NCBI GenBank assembly: GCA_036389455.1
Contig: DASVPW010000210.1
Span: forward strand, 7,489-71,488
Direction of reading: 5' to 3'
DNA: 64,000 nucleotides
DNA from: JAJKJG01 sp036389455
GTDB taxonomy: Bacteria > Pseudomonadota > Alphaproteobacteria > Rhizobiales > Beijerinckiaceae
Shown: in pieces, positions 47,829 to 56,995 of the stretch
Layout: every line of letters starts with the position of its first letter
How positions within the stretch are numbered: position 1 is the stretch's first letter
Notes under the pieces: model-generated
Seen by the model: only the letters and a program-made list of their open reading frames with translations
Told to the model about the DNA's origin: nothing
Databases searched by the model: none
Position numbers and translations under genes: made by a program

Positions 47829-49396
47829 GCGCTTGCCTTGGCTTCAGTTTTTTTGGCGATCATCTCCTCGGCGAGCGCCACGAGCATGTGCTTCTGCACC
47901 TTGCCGGTAGAACTCGCCGGCATGCGTCCAACCACGAAGACATGCTGCGGCCGCTTGTAGGCGGCGAGCCGCTCGCCGACGAACTTTTTCAACTCCGCCT
48001 CGTCGACGGTCGAGCCCGGCATGACCTCGACGAAGGCCACCACTTCCTCGTTGCCCGAGACGCGCCGCCCGACGACCGCCGACTGCACCACGTCCGGGTG
48101 CGCGTTGAGCGCCGTCTCGACCTCGGGCGGATAGACATTGAAGCCCGAGCGGATGGTCAGCTCCTTCGCCCGCCCGACGAGGAAGAGGTTGCCGTCGGCG
48201 GCGCGCCGCCCGAGGTCGCCGGTGCGCAGCCAGCCCTCCGGCGTGACCGCGGCGGCGGTCGCGCCGGGGTCGCGGTAGTAGCCCTTCATGACCGTCGGGC
48301 CACGCACCCAGCATTCGCCGACCTCGCCCTCGGGCACGTCGTGTCCTTGGCGGTCGACGAAGCGGATGTCGAGGCCGGGCAGCGCCGGACCGATCGAGTC
48401 GTCGTCGCGGGGGTCGTCGATGCGGGTCTGCGCCACCGTCGGCGAGGCCTCGGTGAGCCCGTAGCCGTTGTTGAGGGCCAAGCCGAAGCGCGCTTCGATG
48501 CGGCGCTTCCAGTCGAGGTCGAGGGGCGCGCCGCCGGACGACATGTAACGCAGGCGCGGCGCGGCGAGCGCCTCGCCGCGATGGTCGAGGTGCTCGAGGA
48601 GGCGCGCGTACATGGCCGGCACGCCCTGGAACACGGTGACGCCCCCGCGCAGGGCCGCGGCCAAGTGCGCCGGATCGAAGCGGTTGACGAGCTGCAGCGT
48701 GCCCCCGGCCGCAATCGTGCCGAGGCAGGTCGAGGCGAGCCCGAACACGTGGCTCACCGGCAAGACGGCGTAGACGAGGTCGTCCGCCGAGAGCGCCCGG
48801 ATCGCGCCGGAGACGACGGCGATGTAGAGCACGTTGCGGTGCGTCAGCATCACGCCCTTCGGGTTTCCGGTCGTGCCCGAGGTGTAGATCATCGCGGCGA
48901 CCTGCCCGGCGTTCGACTCCTCGACGGGCTCGGGCGTGGCGGCGCGACTGCCGGCGACGGCGAACGTGCCGACGAGCGGGTCGGCGATCTCCTGCGCGCC
49001 CGCGCCCGCCGCATGCCGCGCCGCGTCGGCGGAGGCGCCGGTGGTGAAGACGATCGCGCGCGGTTCGCAGTGATCGCGGATACGGGCGAGCTCAGGCGCC
49101 GCAAGCCGGGCATTGACGAGCGCCGCCCAGGCGTCGAGCCGGCTCGCCGCCATCAGGGCCGCGACCGCCGTCACGCTGTTCTCGAGGATCACGAGCACCC
49201 GGTCCCCGCCGCGCACGCCGGCGCCGCGCAGATGCCGCTCCATCGCATCCGCCGCGGCGCGGAAGTCCCGCCACGTAAGATGCCGCCCATCATGATCGAT
49301 CAGCGCCAATGCCTCCGGCCGCTCCGCCGCGTGCCGCTCCACGAGTTCGTGGATGCGCCGCGGGAACGACGCGAGGTCGGGGACGCTCTCGCTCAC
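47825..49396 (-). CDS. AMP-dependent acyl-CoA ligase
   Basis: This is a 523-residue enzyme of the ANL superfamily. The P-loop-like AMIYTSGTTGNPKGVMLTHRN (A3), NNGYGLTEASP (A5), GWLRTGDLG (A7), LFLVGRAKELTIRSGFNVYPPEVE (A8) and the catalytic lysine in PASSTGKVQK (A10) are all present. It activates a fatty or aromatic acid to its CoA ester with ATP. It starts at GTG 49396, overlapping the acyl-CoA dehydrogenase stop as GTGA. The longer frame up to 50233 is an artefact. Confidence 0.93.
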   Translation of the reverse strand: MSESVPDLASFPRRIHELVERHAAERPEALALIDHDGRHLTWRDFRAAADAMERHLRGAGVRGGDRVLVILENSVTAVAALMAASRLDAWAALVNARLAAPELARIRDHCEPRAIVFTTGASADAARHAAGAGAQEIADPLVGTFAVAGSRAATPEPVEESNAGQVAAMIYTSGTTGNPKGVMLTHRNVLYIAVVSGAIRALSADDLVYAVLPVSHVFGLASTCLGTIAAGGTLQLVNRFDPAHLAAALRGGVTVFQGVPAMYARLLEHLDHRGEALAAPRLRYMSSGGAPLDLDWKRRIEARFGLALNNGYGLTEASPTVAQTRIDDPRDDDSIGPALPGLDIRFVDRQGHDVPEGEVGECWVRGPTVMKGYYRDPGATAAAVTPEGWLRTGDLGRRAADGNLFLVGRAKELTIRSGFNVYPPEVETALNAHPDVVQSAVVGRRVSGNEEVVAFVEVMPGSTVDEAELKKFVGERLAAYKRPQHVFVVGRMPASSTGKVQKHMLVALAEEMIAKKTEAKASA

Positions 49397-50556
49397 CCCC
49401 GCGCCTCCCGGATCATATTGCGGGCGATGACGAGCTGCTGGATCTGCGTCGTGCCCTCGTAGATGCGGAACAGGCGCACGTCGCGGTAGAAGCGCTCGAC
49501 GGCGTAGTCCGCAACGTACCCCGCGCCGCCGTGGATCTGCACCGCCCGGTCGGCGACGCGCCCGACCATCTCGGAGGCGAACATCTTGGCACACGCCGCT
49601 TCCGTCGAGACGTTCTTCCCCTCGTCCTTGCGCCGCGCCGTCTCCTCGACCATGCAGCGGGCCGCGTAGGCCTCGGCTTTCGAATCCGCGAGCATCGCCT
49701 GCACGAGCTGGAACTCGGCGATGGCTTGCCCGAACTGCTTGCGCTCCATCGCGTAGCGCAAGGCGTCGTCGATCAGGCGCTCGGCAACGCCGACGCAAAC
49801 GGCGCTGATGTGGAGGCGGCCGCGGTCGAGGACCTTCATGGCGGTCTTGAAGCCCTGGCCCTCCCGCGCCGGGCCGCCGATAATGGCGTCCGGCGGCACG
49901 CGCACGTCTTCGAAAATCACGTCGCAGGTATGAGCCCCCTTCTGGCCCATCTTCCGGTCGGGGGCGCCCAGCGTGATGCCCGGCCTGTCCGCCTCGACCA
50001 GGAACGCGCTGACGCCCCGCGCGTCCGTGCTCTGCAGGTCGGTGCGGGCGAAGACCGTGAAGAGGCCTGCGAGCGGCGCGTTGGTGATGAAGCGCTTGGT
50101 GCCGTTGATGACGTAAGAATCGTTGCCCTCGCGCCGGGCGCTCGTCTTCAGCGACCCGGCGTCGGAGCCCGCCTCCGGCTCGGTCAGGCAGAACGAGCCG
50201 ACGACCTCGCCCGAGGCCATGCGCGGCAGCCAACGCGCCTTCTGCTCCGCCGTGCCGTCCATGACGATGCCCTGCGAGCCGATGCCGTTGTTGGTGCCGA
50301 TGAGCGAGCGGAAGGCCGGCGACGTGCGCCCGAGCCTGAACGCCACCTGCGCCTCCTCCGCCATGGTCAGGCCGAGGCCGCCGTACTCCTCCGGGATCGA
50401 AAGGCCGAAGAGGCCGAGACCGCGCATCTCCTGAACGATCTCGGGCGGGATGCGGTCATCCTCGGCGACGCGTTCCTCCAGGGGGCGCAGGCGCTCCGTC
50501 ACGAAGCGCTCGACGGTGTCGAGGAGCTGGCCAAGGGTGTCCGGGTCGAGGGCCAT
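49393..50556 (-). CDS. Acyl-CoA dehydrogenase
   Basis: This is a 387-residue FAD enzyme introducing the 2,3-double bond into acyl-CoA. It has the LTEPEAGSDAGSL and KRFITNA motifs, the domain-III segment VQIHGGAGYVADYAVERFYRDVR and the catalytic base Glu367 in IYEGTTQIQ (medium-chain position). It is the first gene of the dehydrogenase-ligase-thioesterase operon. It is divergent from the 3-hydroxyacyl-CoA dehydrogenase gene with an 89-base gap, so one control region may serve both. Confidence 0.93.
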   Translation of the reverse strand: MALDPDTLGQLLDTVERFVTERLRPLEERVAEDDRIPPEIVQEMRGLGLFGLSIPEEYGGLGLTMAEEAQVAFRLGRTSPAFRSLIGTNNGIGSQGIVMDGTAEQKARWLPRMASGEVVGSFCLTEPEAGSDAGSLKTSARREGNDSYVINGTKRFITNAPLAGLFTVFARTDLQSTDARGVSAFLVEADRPGITLGAPDRKMGQKGAHTCDVIFEDVRVPPDAIIGGPAREGQGFKTAMKVLDRGRLHISAVCVGVAERLIDDALRYAMERKQFGQAIAEFQLVQAMLADSKAEAYAARCMVEETARRKDEGKNVSTEAACAKMFASEMVGRVADRAVQIHGGAGYVADYAVERFYRDVRLFRIYEGTTQIQQLVIARNMIREARG

Positions 50557-50645
50557 CGGGGCTCGAGCTCGTCCTTTCGGCTTGCGCGACGCGCCCTCCT
50601 TGCCTAGTCCGCGAGGCGGCGCAAGACAACGGCGAGGTCCGCCCC

Positions 50646-52187
50646 ATGGCGATCGATCCGAATGGAGACCTCACGATCGGCATCGTCGGGGCGGGCGTCA
50701 TGGGGCGCGGCATCGCGCAGGTCGCGGCCGAGGGCGGCATGACCGTGCTCCTCGCGGACGCCCGTCTCGAGGCGGTGGCCGAGGCCCAGAGGTTCTGCGC
50801 CGAGATGATCGGCCGCAAGGCGCTCAAAGGGCAGATCCCTCAAGGACAGGCCGAAGCCGCAATCGCCCGCATCCGCACGACGCCCTCGGGACCCGACGCC
50901 GGCTATGCGGCCTTCTCGGACTGTGACCTCGTCGTCGAGGCGGTGGCCGAGCGCATGGACGTGAAGCACGCCGTGCTCGAAGGGATCGAGGCGGCCGTGC
51001 GCGACGACTGCATCGTCGCGACGAACACCTCCTCACTTCCGGTGACGGGCTTCGCCGCCAAGGCGCGGCTGCCGGGCCGCGTCGCGGGCTTCCACTTCTT
51101 CAACCCCGTGCCGCTCATGCGCCTCGTCGAGGTCGTCGGCGGGGTCATGACCGAGCCGTGGGTGCTCGAGTCGCTCGACGGCATCGCCCAGCGCATGGGC
51201 CGGCACCCCGTACGCACCACCGATACCCCGGGGTTCCTGGTCAATCACGCCGGGCGCGCCTTCGGCACCGAGGCCCTGCGCATCGTGTCGGAGGGCGTGT
51301 GCGATTACGTGGATGTGGACCGCGTGATGACCGACGTCGCGGGCTTCCGCCTCGGTCCCTTCGAGCTCCTCGACCTCACCGGCCTCGACGTGTCGCATCC
51401 GGTGATGGAGTCGATCTACCACCAGTACTACGAGGAGCCACGCTACCGCCCGGTCTACATCACGGCGCAGCGCCACGCCGCGGGGCTTTACGGGCGGAAG
51501 GTGGGGCGCGGCTTCTACGACTACACAGGCGGCAAGGCCGCCAAACCTGCGGAGCCGCCCCCGCCGCAGATCGACGTTGCGGGCCTCTCGGTCTGGATTA
51601 GCCGCCGCTATGCCGAGGAGACGCAGGCGCTCGGGTCCGTGATCGCGGCGGCGGGCGCCCGGGTCGAGGCCGGCTCGCGCCCGTCGAGCGGCGCGCTCAT
51701 CGTGGTGACGCCCTTCGGCGAGGACACGACGACGGCGGCGCTCGCCGAGGACCTCGACCCGACGCGGACCGTCGCGGTCGACTGCCTCTTCCCCCTCGAA
51801 CGCCGCCGCACCCTCATGCGCACGCCGGTGACCGAGCGTGCGATCCTCGACGCCGCGCACGCGCTCCTCGCTGCTGACGGCACGCCCGTGACGGTGATCC
51901 GCGACAGCGCCGGGTTCATCGCGCAAAGAATCGTCGCCGGCATCGTCAACGTCGGGGTCGACATCGCCCAGCAGCGCATCGCGGCGCCGCAGGACATCGA
52001 CCCAGCTGTGGAGATGGGCCTCGGCTACCCGCGCGGGCCCCTCAGGTTCGGCGACGACCTCGGGCCGCACCGCATCCTGCGCATCCTCGAGAGCATGCAG
52101 AGCTTCTACGGCGATCCGCGCTACCGCCCGAGCCCCTGGCTCAAGCGCCGGGCCCTCCTCGGCGTGCCGCTGATCACGGAGGAGTAA
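50646..52187 (+). CDS. 3-hydroxyacyl-CoA dehydrogenase
   Basis: This is a 513-residue NAD enzyme. It has the Rossmann motif IGIVGAGVMGRGIAQVAAEGG, the catalytic-site segments NTSSLPVT and HFFNPVPLMRLVEVV with the active His, and TPGFLVN with the dyad Glu partner. The protein contains two 3HCDH C-terminal-type domains, so it is longer than classic PaaH/Hbd (about 285-320) and matches the PaaC/PaaH long form of about 500 residues. It acts in beta-oxidation or phenylacetate degradation. It is divergent from the acyl-CoA dehydrogenase operon, completing the dehydrogenase steps. Confidence 0.92.
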   Translation: MAIDPNGDLTIGIVGAGVMGRGIAQVAAEGGMTVLLADARLEAVAEAQRFCAEMIGRKALKGQIPQGQAEAAIARIRTTPSGPDAGYAAFSDCDLVVEAVAERMDVKHAVLEGIEAAVRDDCIVATNTSSLPVTGFAAKARLPGRVAGFHFFNPVPLMRLVEVVGGVMTEPWVLESLDGIAQRMGRHPVRTTDTPGFLVNHAGRAFGTEALRIVSEGVCDYVDVDRVMTDVAGFRLGPFELLDLTGLDVSHPVMESIYHQYYEEPRYRPVYITAQRHAAGLYGRKVGRGFYDYTGGKAAKPAEPPPPQIDVAGLSVWISRRYAEETQALGSVIAAAGARVEAGSRPSSGALIVVTPFGEDTTTAALAEDLDPTRTVAVDCLFPLERRRTLMRTPVTERAILDAAHALLAADGTPVTVIRDSAGFIAQRIVAGIVNVGVDIAQQRIAAPQDIDPAVEMGLGYPRGPLRFGDDLGPHRILRILESMQSFYGDPRYRPSPWLKRRALLGVPLITEE

Positions 52188-52211
52188 GCAGCCCCCTCCG
52201 CAACGAAGGGA

Positions 52212-52649
52212 TCAGAACCACCCCTGCGTGATCGCCGAGACCGCCACGTAGCGTGCGATCTTGGCGACCGCGACCAGGGCCAGGAACACCGGGAAGGGCT
52301 CGCGCAGCACGCCGGCGACGATGGTGAGCGGATCGCCGATGACCGGAGCCCAGCTCAGGAGCAGCGACCAGTGCCCGTAGCGACGATACCATCCTTCAGC
52401 CTTGGCGACCGTGTCGCGCTTGACCGGGAACCAGGGCCGGTCCTCGAAGCGGGCGAGGAGCCGCCCCATGAGCCAGTTGGCGCAGGAGCCGAGGACGTTG
52501 CCGAGGCTCGCGACCAGAATCAGCAGCCAGGTCGTGTAATGGTGCGTCAGCAGCATCCCGAACAGCACGACCTCGGACTGGAAGGGGAAGACCGTCGCGA
52601 ACAGGAACGACGCCAGGAACAGGCCGGCGTATTCGGCGAGGTGGTTCAT
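52212..52649 (-). CDS. YqaA/DedA-like (VTT-type) membrane protein
   Basis: This is a 145-residue inner-membrane protein: FLFATVFPFQSEVVLFGML, ASLGNVLGSCANWLMGRLL, WSLLLSWAPVIGDPLTIVAGVLREPFP and the final helix are typical of the YqaA branch of the SNARE-associated/DedA superfamily, with the conserved Glu and the G-x-x-x-G-D-P loop. Relatives may flip lipids or act as membrane antiporters. It follows the MerR-like regulator gene on the same strand with a 62-base gap. Confidence 0.85.
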   Translation of the reverse strand: MNHLAEYAGLFLASFLFATVFPFQSEVVLFGMLLTHHYTTWLLILVASLGNVLGSCANWLMGRLLARFEDRPWFPVKRDTVAKAEGWYRRYGHWSLLLSWAPVIGDPLTIVAGVLREPFPVFLALVAVAKIARYVAVSAITQGWF

Positions 52650-52711
52650 GGTCGGGTCCTGCGACCGTTCCCCAAGCGGCAGCGCGCCGCCGCAGGTCCA
52701 TCCATGCGACC

Positions 52712-53203
52712 TCAAGTCCGCCCGACGGTCGCCGTGCGCTTCGGGGCGTCTCGCCGGAGCGCGAGGTTTGGTTGCGGCACAAGCCCGTCGTGGCGGCCGT
52801 CCGGAGCGATCGGGATCCGCCCCTCGAGGCCCTTGATGATCGGGCACTCGGGGCGGCCGTCGCCCTCGCAGGCCAGGGCGAGGTGCCGGAGCGCGTCCGC
52901 CATCTCGTTGAGCTCCCTCGCGCGCTCCTCGAGCGCCGCGACGTGCCCGAGCGTGATCGCCTTCACCTGCGCGTTGCTGCGGTCGCGGTCGCTCCAGAGC
53001 CGCAGCAGGTCCCGGATCTGGCCCATCGGGAACCCGAGGTCGCGGGCGCGCCGGATGAATCCGAGCCGGTGGACGTCCGCGGCGCCGTAGTCCCTGTAGC
53101 CGCTCTCGCGGCGCGCGGAGCGCGGGATGAGGCCGATGTCCTCGTAGTAGCGGATCATCTTGGCCGAGACGCCCGAAGCCTTCGCGGCCTGACCGATGTT
53201 CAC
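52712..53203 (-). CDS. CueR-like MerR-family copper regulator
   Basis: This is a 163-residue regulator starting at GTG 53203. The N-terminal winged helix (NIGQAAKASGVSAKMIRYYEDIGLIP) is followed by the dimerisation helix, and metal-binding Cys112 and Cys120 (C-x7-C in CEGDGRPEC) are at the same numbers as in E. coli CueR. It senses Cu(I) and twists its operator to activate transcription. The C-terminal tail of about 35 residues is longer than in CueR. It is divergent from the P-type ATPase gene over a typical operator. Confidence 0.92.
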   Translation of the reverse strand: MNIGQAAKASGVSAKMIRYYEDIGLIPRSARRESGYRDYGAADVHRLGFIRRARDLGFPMGQIRDLLRLWSDRDRSNAQVKAITLGHVAALEERARELNEMADALRHLALACEGDGRPECPIIKGLEGRIPIAPDGRHDGLVPQPNLALRRDAPKRTATVGRT

Positions 53204-53244
53204 CGTTCTCTCCTGCGCGCCCCGGACCGGCGGCGGAACAGGGG

Positions 53245-53275
53245 TTGACCTTGCCACGATGGGAAGGTGCAGGAC
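53245..53275 (+). promoter_or_regulatory. MerR/CueR-type promoter-operator of the copper ATPase gene
   Basis: TTGACC (53245-53250) is the -35 box. The dyad ACCTT (53248-53252) with AAGGT (53264-53268) and inner CC/GG pairs fills the long spacer. The 19-base spacer puts the -10 at about 53270-53275. Long spacer plus dyad is the hallmark of promoters that MerR-family activators open by DNA distortion. Confidence 0.75.
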
Positions 53276-53306
53276 AAGCGCCGAACCTGTCCCGAGGGAG
53301 GCCGAA

Positions 53307-55661
53307 ATGGCCGAGATCGAACACCGGCACGGGCATGGCCACGGCGCGATGCCCGCCGACGCCGGGCACCGGGTCAAGGACCCGGTCTGCGGCATGTCCG
53401 TCGACCCGCGCACGGCGAAGCACCGGGCCGAGCATGACGGCCAGCCGTATTTCTTCTGCTCCGCCGGCTGCCGGACGAAGTTCCTGCGCGAACCAAGGCG
53501 CTACCTCGATCCCACGGCCGCCTCGGCCAAGGTCGAGCCCGTTCCAGAAGACGCGACCTACACCTGCCCGATGCACCCGGAGGTGCGCCAGGTCGGCCCG
53601 GGATCCTGCCCGATCTGCGGCATGGCGCTGGAGCCGGTCCTGACAAACCTCGAAGCGGTGCCGAACCACGAGCTCGTCGACTTCACCCGCCGGTTCCGGA
53701 TTGGCCTCGCGCTCGCCCTGCCGGTGGCCGCGCTGGAGATGGGCGGCCATCTCCTCGGGCTCGATCACCTCGTCCCACGCCGGACCTCGAGCTGGCTGCA
53801 GATGATCCTCGCGACGCCGGTGGTCCTCTGGGCCGGGTGGCCGTTCTTCGTGCGCGGCTGGCAGTCCCTCGTCACCCGCAACCTGAACATGTTCACGCTG
53901 ATCGCCATGGGCACGGGGGTGGCGTGGCTCTACAGCGCCGTCGCGACGCTCGCCCCCGGCCTGTTCCCGGCCGCCTTCCAGGATCGCGACGGCTCCGTCG
54001 CGGTGTACTTCGAGGCGGCGGCGGTCATCACCGTCCTCGTCCTGCTGGGGCAGATCCTGGAGCTCCGGGCGCGCGAGAGCACCGGTGGCGCGATCCGGGC
54101 CCTGCTCGACCTCGCCCCGAAGACAGCGGCCCGCGTCCGCGAGGACGGCACGGAGGAGGAGATCCCGCTCGACGCGATCCGTGTCGGCGACCGGCTCCGG
54201 GCCCGCCCCGGCGAGAAGGTGCCGACGGACGGCATTGTGGTCCAGGGCCGCTCGTCCGTCGACGAGTCCATGGTCACGGGCGAGTCCATGCCTGTGCTGA
54301 AGGCCGTCGGGGACGCGGTCATCGGCGGCACGATCAACCAGACCGGCGCGCTCGTCATCGCGGCAGGGCGGGTCGGGCGCGACACCATGCTGTCGCGGAT
54401 CGTGCAGCTCGTCGCAGAGGCGCAGCGCAGCCGGGCGCCGATCCAGCGCCTGGCCGACCGAGTTTCGGGCTGGTTTGTGCCTGGCGTCATCGCGACCGCC
54501 GTCCTGGCGTTCTCGGCCTGGGCCGCCTGGGGACCGGAGCCGCGATTCTCGTTCGGCCTTCTCGCCGCCGTATCGGTGCTGATCATCGCCTGCCCCTGCG
54601 CGCTCGGGCTCGCCACGCCGATGTCGATCATGGTGGCGGTCGGCCGCGGCGCCCGCGCCGGCGTGCTGATCCGGAACGCCGAGGCGCTCGAACGCATGGA
54701 GAAGGTCGACACGCTCGTCGTCGACAAGACCGGCACTCTCACGGAAGGCCGGCCGGCCGTGACCGCGATCCTGCCGGCCGAGGGCTTCGGCGAGACGGAG
54801 ATCGTGCGCCTCGCCGCGAGCGTCGAGCGGGCGAGCGAGCATCCGCTCGCGCTCGCCGTCGTGCGGGCCGCGGACGAACGGGGCATCCCGACGACAGAGG
54901 TCGAGGACTTCGACTCTGCCGCCGGCCGCGGCGCCCTGGGCACGGTCGACGGCCGCCGCGTCGTCCTCGGCAATGCGCGGTTCATGGCCGAGAGCGGGAT
55001 CGACGCGCTGCCCATCGCCGGGGCCGTCGACGCGCTCCGGCGGGAGGGGGCGACGGTGATCTTCGTCGGAGTCGACGGCCGGCCCGCGGGCGCCATCGCG
55101 GTCGCCGATCCCGTGAAGCCCTCGGCCGCGCATGCCCTCGCCGCGCTGCAGGCCGAGGGCATGCGCGTCCTCATGCTGACCGGCGACAACCGCACCACCG
55201 CGGAGGCGGTGGCCCGGCGGCTCGGGATCGCCGAGGTCGAGGCCGAGGTGCTGCCCGACCGGAAGGGCGCGGTCGTCGAGGGCTTGAGACGCCGGGGCCG
55301 GGCCGTCGCGATGGCCGGAGACGGAGTGAACGACGCGCCGGCCCTCGCCGCCGCCGACGTCGGGATCGCGATGGGGACCGGAACGGACGTCGCCATCGAG
55401 AGCGCCGGCGTGACCCTCCTGAAGGGGGACCTGACCGGCATCGTCTGGGCGCGGCGCCTCTCGCAGGCGACCATGCGGAACATCCGGCAGAACCTGTTCT
55501 TCGCCTTTGCCTACAACGCGCTCGGGGTGCCGGTTGCGGCCGGCGTGCTGTATCCATTCCTCGGCATCCTGCTCTCGCCGATCGTCGCGGCTGCCGCCAT
55601 GGCCCTGTCCTCGGTCAGCGTCATCGGCAACGCGATCCGCCTTCGTTCCGCGAAGCTTTGA
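53307..55661 (+). CDS. Copper-translocating P1B-type ATPase
   Basis: This is a 784-residue inner-membrane pump. The His-rich N-terminus (HRHGHGHG) is followed by a YHS domain (DPVCGMSVDPRT to FCSAGC) and a heavy-metal-binding YTCPMHPEV...CPICGM domain instead of the usual HMA domains. The P-type core then has ACPCALG (metal-binding CPC in helix 6), DKTGTLTEG, SEHPLA, MLTGDN and MAGDGVNDAPAL. It exports Cu(I) or Ag(I). ATG 53307 follows GAGGGAGG and lies after the CueR operator, so it is copper-induced. Confidence 0.95.
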   Translation: MAEIEHRHGHGHGAMPADAGHRVKDPVCGMSVDPRTAKHRAEHDGQPYFFCSAGCRTKFLREPRRYLDPTAASAKVEPVPEDATYTCPMHPEVRQVGPGSCPICGMALEPVLTNLEAVPNHELVDFTRRFRIGLALALPVAALEMGGHLLGLDHLVPRRTSSWLQMILATPVVLWAGWPFFVRGWQSLVTRNLNMFTLIAMGTGVAWLYSAVATLAPGLFPAAFQDRDGSVAVYFEAAAVITVLVLLGQILELRARESTGGAIRALLDLAPKTAARVREDGTEEEIPLDAIRVGDRLRARPGEKVPTDGIVVQGRSSVDESMVTGESMPVLKAVGDAVIGGTINQTGALVIAAGRVGRDTMLSRIVQLVAEAQRSRAPIQRLADRVSGWFVPGVIATAVLAFSAWAAWGPEPRFSFGLLAAVSVLIIACPCALGLATPMSIMVAVGRGARAGVLIRNAEALERMEKVDTLVVDKTGTLTEGRPAVTAILPAEGFGETEIVRLAASVERASEHPLALAVVRAADERGIPTTEVEDFDSAAGRGALGTVDGRRVVLGNARFMAESGIDALPIAGAVDALRREGATVIFVGVDGRPAGAIAVADPVKPSAAHALAALQAEGMRVLMLTGDNRTTAEAVARRLGIAEVEAEVLPDRKGAVVEGLRRRGRAVAMAGDGVNDAPALAAADVGIAMGTGTDVAIESAGVTLLKGDLTGIVWARRLSQATMRNIRQNLFFAFAYNALGVPVAAGVLYPFLGILLSPIVAAAAMALSSVSVIGNAIRLRSAKL

Positions 55662-55769
55662 CGAGCCGACGGGCGGACCCTCTCTGGAATGGTTCTTGAT
55701 TCCTGAATCCGCACGAGGGGCCGGGCGGGCTCCGTTGTCCCGTTCCGGCACACCGAAGGGTTTCGGATC

Positions 55770-56939
55770 ATGGAAGCGCGGTCGTCGGCGTTCCTCGGAA
55801 TCGATCCGGTCTCGATTCCTGCTCCCCCCTCCCGCCCGCGCCCGGCCTGGATGGCGCCCGGTGGCGGCTACGAGGTCGAGCTCCGCGCCGTCCAGGACGT
55901 CGGGGCCGACATCGAGGCGTGGCAGGACCTCGCCGGGCGCGCGATGGAGCCCGGCCTCTTCGCCCACCCGGCGGTCCTGTTGCCGGCCCTGCAGCATCTC
56001 CCCGACGGACGCCAGGCGACCCTGCTGCTCGTGTGGCAGCAAGCCCCGCGGCGCGTGCTGCGGGGCCTATTCCCGGTGCTGATGCCGCGCCTCCCGCTCG
56101 CCCCCGGCGAGGTGCGCCTATGGCGCCCCGCGGCCTTCCCGGTCGCGGCCGCCCTGCTCGATCGGGAACGGTCGGAAGCCGTGCTCGGCGCGGCGCTGTC
56201 CTTCTGCGACGCCCGGGGCCCGCGATGCGCAAGCCTCGTCCTGACGGCGGTGCTCGCCGACGGGCCTCTGGCGAGGAGTTGCGCCGCGGCCGCCGCCGCG
56301 AGCCGCCGGCGAATCGAGCCCCTGCCCTTGCCTTATGCGCTCGCGGCCGCCTCGCTTCCGAGCCCTGAAGGTTTCGTCCCCCGCCGCGACCGGCAGCTCC
56401 GCATCGGGCAGGCCCGGAGCCCGGCCCAGGTCCGCGATGCGGTCGAGACCTTCCTCGTGGTCGATGCCGCGGCCGCGAAGGCGCGGGGCGCCGCCGCCCT
56501 CATCCAGGACCCCGGCATGGCGAGCTTCGTCCGCACCATGACCCGCGAGCTCGCGCGCCGGGGGCGCTGTCGGGTCGACGTGCTCCGGCAGGGCGGCGAT
56601 CCGGTCGCGGCCGCCATCGTGATCGAGGACGCGGACGCCTTGTGGCTCTGGCGCGCCGCCGCCGTCCCAGGCGGGGCCTCTCATGCCGACCGCCTCGTCG
56701 TGGCGTCCGCCGCCCGCGCCCGCCGCTCGGCGAAGCGACTGATCGTTACGGACGCGGCCGGCCTCTCGTCCGAGGCGGCGGGCGCGCTTGGCCTCAAGCC
56801 GCTCGGGCTTGCCGACCTTCTGGTTTCGACGAGGCCCGGCCATTCGCCCGGCGCCGCGGCGATCCGCCTCAAGGTCCGCGTCGACCGTGGCCTCCGCCGG
56901 ATCGCGGCAGCCGGGCTCCAACGCCTGGCGCGAGCCTAG
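55770..56939 (+). CDS. GNAT/CelD-like acyltransferase domain protein
   Basis: This is a 389-residue protein, without signal peptide or membrane segments. The region around 220-300 (VETFLVVDAAAAKARGAAALIQ to AAAIVIEDADALWLW) resembles the C-terminal part of FemAB/CelD-type acetyltransferases (GNAT_6), in which a bulky helix precedes a G-T-A-L-like motif, here GAAAL. Such proteins are found with polysaccharide loci. The GC-rich Ala/Arg composition blurs the match. It follows the copper ATPase gene by 108 bases, with a small dyad GATTC/GAATC at 55698-55709 in between. Confidence 0.6.
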   Translation: MEARSSAFLGIDPVSIPAPPSRPRPAWMAPGGGYEVELRAVQDVGADIEAWQDLAGRAMEPGLFAHPAVLLPALQHLPDGRQATLLLVWQQAPRRVLRGLFPVLMPRLPLAPGEVRLWRPAAFPVAAALLDRERSEAVLGAALSFCDARGPRCASLVLTAVLADGPLARSCAAAAAASRRRIEPLPLPYALAAASLPSPEGFVPRRDRQLRIGQARSPAQVRDAVETFLVVDAAAAKARGAAALIQDPGMASFVRTMTRELARRGRCRVDVLRQGGDPVAAAIVIEDADALWLWRAAAVPGGASHADRLVVASAARARRSAKRLIVTDAAGLSSEAAGALGLKPLGLADLLVSTRPGHSPGAAAIRLKVRVDRGLRRIAAAGLQRLARA

Positions 56940-56995
56940 AGCGTTCCGTTCTCTCGTGCGCCGGCCTTTTGGTCCACGCTTCGTCCTCATCCGCC

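Noticed and set aside
52212..56042. 1276-codon minus-strand open frame
   Set aside because: Runs antisense through the copper ATPase and CueR genes; only the last 145 codons form a real YqaA-like protein.
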